Source: Planctomycetaceae bacterium (GTDB lineage Bacteria; Planctomycetota; Planctomycetia; Pirellulales; UBA1268). From it: a stretch of DNA of 9,676 nucleotides. The stretch spans positions 1 to 9,676 of the forward strand of contig SXWC01000091.1 of the NCBI GenBank assembly GCA_005789975.1, in the 5' to 3' direction. Of the stretch, positions 7,157 through 9,676 are shown one piece after another. The notes below the pieces were generated by a model that was not told the DNA's origin, ran no database searches, and saw nothing but the letters and a program-made list of their open reading frames with translations. The number at the start of each line of letters is the position of its first letter. Position 1 is the first letter of the stretch. The position numbers and the translations under genes are program-made.

Positions 7157-7201
7157 GCGGCGTTGCCGGAACCGAGCCCCCGGCCACGACAAGCCCGCTT
7201 C

Positions 7202-7230
7202 TTCAACGGCGACGGTCGCTGGGGTAGAGT
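7202..7230 (+). promoter_or_regulatory. Candidate promoter for the kinase/nucleotidyltransferase gene
   Basis: On the plus strand TTCAAC (7202-7207) and TAGAGT (7225-7230) are separated by 17 bases, roughly 45 bases before the ATG at 7277. The -35 match is weak (3/6) and the -10 match moderate (4/6). Location between divergent genes is the main argument. Confidence 0.22.
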
Positions 7231-7250
7231 GCAACGGCTTGGCCGGTTCA

Positions 7251-7261
7251 AAGGAAGAGGG
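7251..7261 (+). promoter_or_regulatory. Purine-rich ribosome binding site candidate before the ATG at 7277
   Basis: AAGGAAGAGGG contains Shine-Dalgarno-like AGGA and GAGG cores and lies 15 bases before the ATG, a longer spacing than usual. It favours the ATG at 7277 over starts further up the open frame, where the translation does not look like protein. Confidence 0.35.
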
Positions 7262-7276
7262 ACTCCTCCGCAACGC

Positions 7277-8803
7277 ATGTCCGTCCGCGACAAGATCCAG
7301 GGCTTGCCCGACCTTGCCACCACGCTCGCCGGCCTCCGCGGCCAGGGGCGGAAGGTCGTGCATTGCCACGGCGTGTTCGATCTCCTGCACGTTGGCCACC
7401 TCCGGTATTTCGAGGAGGCGAAGGCGATGGGCGACGTGCTCGTCGTCACCCTGACCACCGACAAGCACGTCAACAAGGGGCCCCATCGCCCCGCCTTCAC
7501 CGAGCAGCTCCGGGCCGAGGTGCTCGCCGCGCTCGAATGCGTCGACTTCGTGGCGATCAACCCCACGCCCACCGCCGTCGAGGCGATCCGGCTGATCAAG
7601 CCCGACGTCTACGTGAAGGGGCCCGACTACGCCGACACGTCCAAGGACATGACCGGCAAGATTCTCGAGGAGGAGGCCGCCGTGCAGGAGGCGGGCGGGC
7701 GGCTCGCCTTCACCAGCGGCGAGACGTTCAGCTCGACCACGCTCATCAACCAGCACATGGGAGTGCTTCCTCCGGAGGTGCAGGCCTACCTCGCCGACTT
7801 CGCCCGTCGGCATCCGGCCGCCGAGATCCTCGACTATCTGCGAAAGGCGAAGGGGCTGAAGGTGCTTCTCGTCGGCGAGCCGATCATCGACGAATACATG
7901 TATTGCGAGGCGATCGGCAAGTCGTCGAAGGAGCCGACGATGGTCGTCAAGCGGCTCTCGAGCGAGAAGTTCGCCGGCGGCATCCTCGCGGCTGCCAACC
8001 ATGTGGCGGGCTTCTGCGACGAAGTGGCCTGCATCACCCAGCTCGGCACCGAGAACTCCCACGAGGCCTTCATCGAGGGGAAGCTCAAGCCGAACATCAA
8101 GCGGATTTTCCTCCACCGAAAGAACTCTCCTACGATCGTCAAGCGTCGGCTGGTGGAGCACTACTTCTTCCTGAAGCTCATGGAGGTCTACGAGATCAAC
8201 GACGCCGCCCTCACGCCCGAGGAGGACGAGGCCGTCTGCCAGGCCCTGATGGAGCACGTGCCCAACTACGATCTCGTGATCGTGATCGACTTCGGCCACT
8301 CGATGCTCTCCGAGCGGGCCCGCAGGATCCTCGGCGAACGAGCCAAGTTCCTGGCGGTCAACGCCCAGTGCAACGCGGGCAATCTGGGGCACCACGCCCT
8401 CTCGAAGTATCCCGGCGTCGACTACATGACGGCGACGGAGACGGAGGTACGGATCGAGTCGCGGGACCGTCACGGACCCGTGCGGGGGCTCGTGCGGGAG
8501 GTCTACGAGAAACTCGGCTGCAAGCGGCTGATCGTGACCCGCGGCAAGAACGGCTGCATGTGCCTCGATCCCGCGGCCGGATTCGTCGAGATCCCGGCGG
8601 TGGCGGGCAAGGTGGTCGATCGGATCGGTGCGGGCGATGCCTTTCTCTCCGTGTCGGCGCTGCTCGCGGCGCAGGGCGCGCCGCTCGATGTGGTGGGCTT
8701 CGCGGGCAATGCCGCCGGGGCGTTGGCGGTGGCCACCGTCGCCAATCGCGATGCCATCGACCGCGTCGCCTACTGCAAGCAGATCGAGTCGCTCCTCAAG
8801 TGA
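7277..8803 (+). CDS. Bifunctional nucleotidyltransferase-PfkB kinase, HldE-like with swapped domain order
   Basis: A 508-residue two-domain enzyme. Residues 26-160 are a cytidylyltransferase-fold domain like the HldE C-terminal (RfaE domain II) half: CHGVFDLLHVGHLRYFEEA with the HxGH nucleotide-binding motif (38-41), TTDKHVNKGPHRP, and PDVYVKGPDY. Residues 195-505 are a PfkB/ribokinase-family sugar kinase with VGEPIIDEYMY, the glycine-rich EKFAGGILAAANHVAGF, and C-terminal GAGDAF (451-456) carrying the catalytic base Asp454. E. coli HldE has the kinase first and the nucleotidyltransferase second; here the order is reversed. The likely role is phosphorylation of a heptose 7-phosphate (or similar sugar phosphate) at C1 and its activation to an NDP-sugar. 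The downstream GmhA-like isomerase supports heptose chemistry, but the exact sugar and nucleotide are inferred. The gene ends seven bases before the isomerase gene. Confidence 0.88.
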   Translation: MSVRDKIQGLPDLATTLAGLRGQGRKVVHCHGVFDLLHVGHLRYFEEAKAMGDVLVVTLTTDKHVNKGPHRPAFTEQLRAEVLAALECVDFVAINPTPTAVEAIRLIKPDVYVKGPDYADTSKDMTGKILEEEAAVQEAGGRLAFTSGETFSSTTLINQHMGVLPPEVQAYLADFARRHPAAEILDYLRKAKGLKVLLVGEPIIDEYMYCEAIGKSSKEPTMVVKRLSSEKFAGGILAAANHVAGFCDEVACITQLGTENSHEAFIEGKLKPNIKRIFLHRKNSPTIVKRRLVEHYFFLKLMEVYEINDAALTPEEDEAVCQALMEHVPNYDLVIVIDFGHSMLSERARRILGERAKFLAVNAQCNAGNLGHHALSKYPGVDYMTATETEVRIESRDRHGPVRGLVREVYEKLGCKRLIVTRGKNGCMCLDPAAGFVEIPAVAGKVVDRIGAGDAFLSVSALLAAQGAPLDVVGFAGNAAGALAVATVANRDAIDRVAYCKQIESLLK

Positions 8804-8810
8804 GGTTCCC

Positions 8811-9419
8811 ATGGCGGGCAGCGTGATCAGCGACTCGACCGATACCTGGAGCCGCTACGTGGCCGACCTGGCCGGCGTGCTCGGCGGGCTCGCGTTCACG
8901 CGGGCCGATGGCGGTGCGCTGACGGCCGACGAGGGCTACGTGACCTGGCGGGATCTCACGCTCCGCGTCCGGGCGCAGCGGCGGACGGTCTACATGATCG
9001 GCAACGGGGCCAGCGCCGCGATGGCCAGCCACTTCGCCGCCGACCTCGCCAAGAACGGCCGGGTGCACACGCAGACCTTCTTCGACCTCGCCCTGATCAC
9101 GGCGATCTCGAACGACATCGCCTACGAACAGGTGTTCGCGGAGCCGCTCCGCCGGCGTGGCGAGGGGGGCGACATGCTGATCGCGATCAGCTCGTCAGGG
9201 AAGTCGCCCAACATTCTGGCCGCCGCCGACGTGGCCGCTGACCTGGGCATGACGATCGTGACGCTCACCGGCAAGGATCCGGGGAACCCGCTGCGGAAGC
9301 GGGGCGACCTCAACCTCCACGTGCCGGCGCCCACCTACGGGCTGACCGAGACGGCCCACGCGGCGGCGCTCCACCGGTGGATGGACCTCGTGCAGATGGC
9401 CGACGGAGAACTGACATGA
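8811..9419 (+). CDS. SIS-domain phosphoheptose isomerase-like protein
   Basis: A 202-residue SIS-domain protein similar to GmhA, which converts sedoheptulose 7-phosphate to D-glycero-D-manno-heptose 7-phosphate in the cytoplasm. Visible are MIGNGASAAMASHFAADL (62-79), AISNDIAYEQVF, the phosphosugar-binding AISSSGKSPNIL (125-136) and TIVTLTGKDPGNPL. Compared with E. coli GmhA, whose metal ligands I recall as His61, Glu65, Gln172 and His180, this protein has His74, Asp78, Glu180 and His188, so two of the four differ. It may thus use another sugar phosphate or bind metal differently. GAGG-like bases overlapping the previous stop provide a Shine-Dalgarno five bases before the ATG at 8811. The stop overlaps the epimerase start by ATGA. 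SIS identity is firm; the heptose role rests on the HldE-like neighbour. Confidence 0.85.
   Translation: MAGSVISDSTDTWSRYVADLAGVLGGLAFTRADGGALTADEGYVTWRDLTLRVRAQRRTVYMIGNGASAAMASHFAADLAKNGRVHTQTFFDLALITAISNDIAYEQVFAEPLRRRGEGGDMLIAISSSGKSPNILAAADVAADLGMTIVTLTGKDPGNPLRKRGDLNLHVPAPTYGLTETAHAAALHRWMDLVQMADGELT
9405..9410 (+). promoter_or_regulatory. Shine-Dalgarno before the 3' epimerase gene
   Basis: GGAGAA lies five bases before the ATG at 9416, inside the end of the isomerase gene. It supports this start and translational coupling through the ATGA overlap. Confidence 0.55.
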
Positions 9420-9676
9420 CGGCAGCGGCGGGTGGAACGAAGTTCGGTACGGTCGCCGTGATCGGCGGTGGCGGCTACGTGGGGGCGGTGCTCGTGCCGC
9501 GGCTGCTCGACGAGGGCTATGCCGTCCGCGTGTTCGACCTCTTCATCTACGGCGAGGAGGCCCTGGCCGGCGTCAAGGACCACCCGCGGCTCACGCTGCA
9601 GAAGGGCGACGTCCGCGACCTCGCGGCGGTGAGGCAGGCGGTACGCGGGGCCGACGCCGTCATCCACCTCGCCTGC
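9416..9676 (+). CDS. NAD-dependent sugar epimerase/dehydratase, 3'-truncated
   Basis: The first 87 codons of an extended SDR; the frame is open to the right edge. After a short Gly/Ala-rich lead comes strand 1 with the dinucleotide-binding motif VIGGGGYVGAVL (GxxGxxG at residues 17-23). A strand 2 acidic residue follows in VRVFDLFIYGEE, then KGDVRDLAAV and ADAVIHLAC, the usual order for NDP-sugar epimerases and dehydratases. Its position just after the kinase/nucleotidyltransferase and the GmhA-like isomerase, with an ATGA overlap, fits an NDP-heptose epimerase (HldD-like) or another sugar-nucleotide enzyme of the same pathway. The catalytic YxxxK region lies beyond the window, so the reaction cannot be assigned. 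Confidence 0.85.
   Translation, partial: MTAAAGGTKFGTVAVIGGGGYVGAVLVPRLLDEGYAVRVFDLFIYGEEALAGVKDHPRLTLQKGDVRDLAAVRQAVRGADAVIHLAC

Noticed and set aside
7042..7599. N-terminal extension of the C-methyltransferase up to 7599
   Set aside because: The extension reads as low-quality sequence, runs antisense to the kinase fusion gene, and the zinc-binding N-terminus of this family starts just after the ATG at 7041.
7142..8812. 556-codon open frame antisense to the kinase fusion
   Set aside because: It is a compositional shadow in GC-rich DNA, rich in His, Arg and Glu with no recognisable domains, and the plus strand carries clear HVGH and GAGDAF motifs.
1..9676. tRNA or rRNA genes, CRISPR arrays, insertion sequences, phage or defence genes
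   Set aside because: No repeat-spacer pattern, transposase, terminal inverted repeats, tRNA-like fold or defence domain was visible. Almost all bases are explained by the listed genes.

Overview
The window is GC-rich bacterial DNA packed with genes. Nine genes are complete or nearly complete, and the genes at both edges are cut by the window ends. The single-chain (alpha2-type) glycyl-tRNA synthetase, the nucleotidyltransferase-kinase fusion and the many sugar-nucleotide enzymes suggest a Planctomycetota-like bacterium. That placement is inferred from protein style; no 16S rRNA or marker gene is present to prove it.

Layout. (1) Bases 1-1655, plus strand: the 3' part of glyS, overlapping by ATGA a xylose-isomerase-like TIM-barrel sugar phosphate isomerase/epimerase gene. 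(2) Bases 1656-1716: a short convergent gap with a small hairpin. (3) Bases 7041 down to 1717, minus strand: a compact five-gene run. In transcription order it encodes a zinc-binding sugar C-methyltransferase, a GDP-mannose-4,6-dehydratase-family SDR, a dolichol-phosphate-mannose-synthase-like GT2, a class I SAM methyltransferase and a polytopic membrane protein of unknown function. Neighbours overlap or nearly touch, so this looks like one operon. (4) Bases 7042-7276: a divergent intergenic region with weak promoter-like elements both ways. (5) Bases 7277-9676, plus strand: a bifunctional nucleotidyltransferase plus PfkB kinase with domain order opposite to E. coli HldE, a GmhA-like SIS isomerase, and the start of an NAD-dependent epimerase. 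These three are also coupled.

The plus-strand genes on the right resemble an NDP-heptose supply route (isomerase, kinase/nucleotidyltransferase, epimerase). The minus-strand operon could modify a nucleotide sugar (SDR, C-methyltransferase), load a sugar onto a polyprenyl carrier (GT2) and act at the membrane (polytopic protein). Together they look like a surface glycan or glycolipid locus. The product cannot be read from sequence.

The strangest signal is at the left edge. The glyS reading frame contains an in-frame TGA (34-36) directly after motif 2, at a position that is Cys or Val in other bacterial GlyRS. Recognisable GlyRS sequence continues in the same frame on both sides. TGA ends seven genes here at family-typical C-termini, so it is not globally reassigned. 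A sequence error, a nonsense mutation or local recoding (selenocysteine or cysteine) are the options, and the sequence alone cannot choose. Secondary oddities are a Gmd-family SDR lacking the family's catalytic Glu, and a GmhA-like protein with two changed metal-ligand positions.
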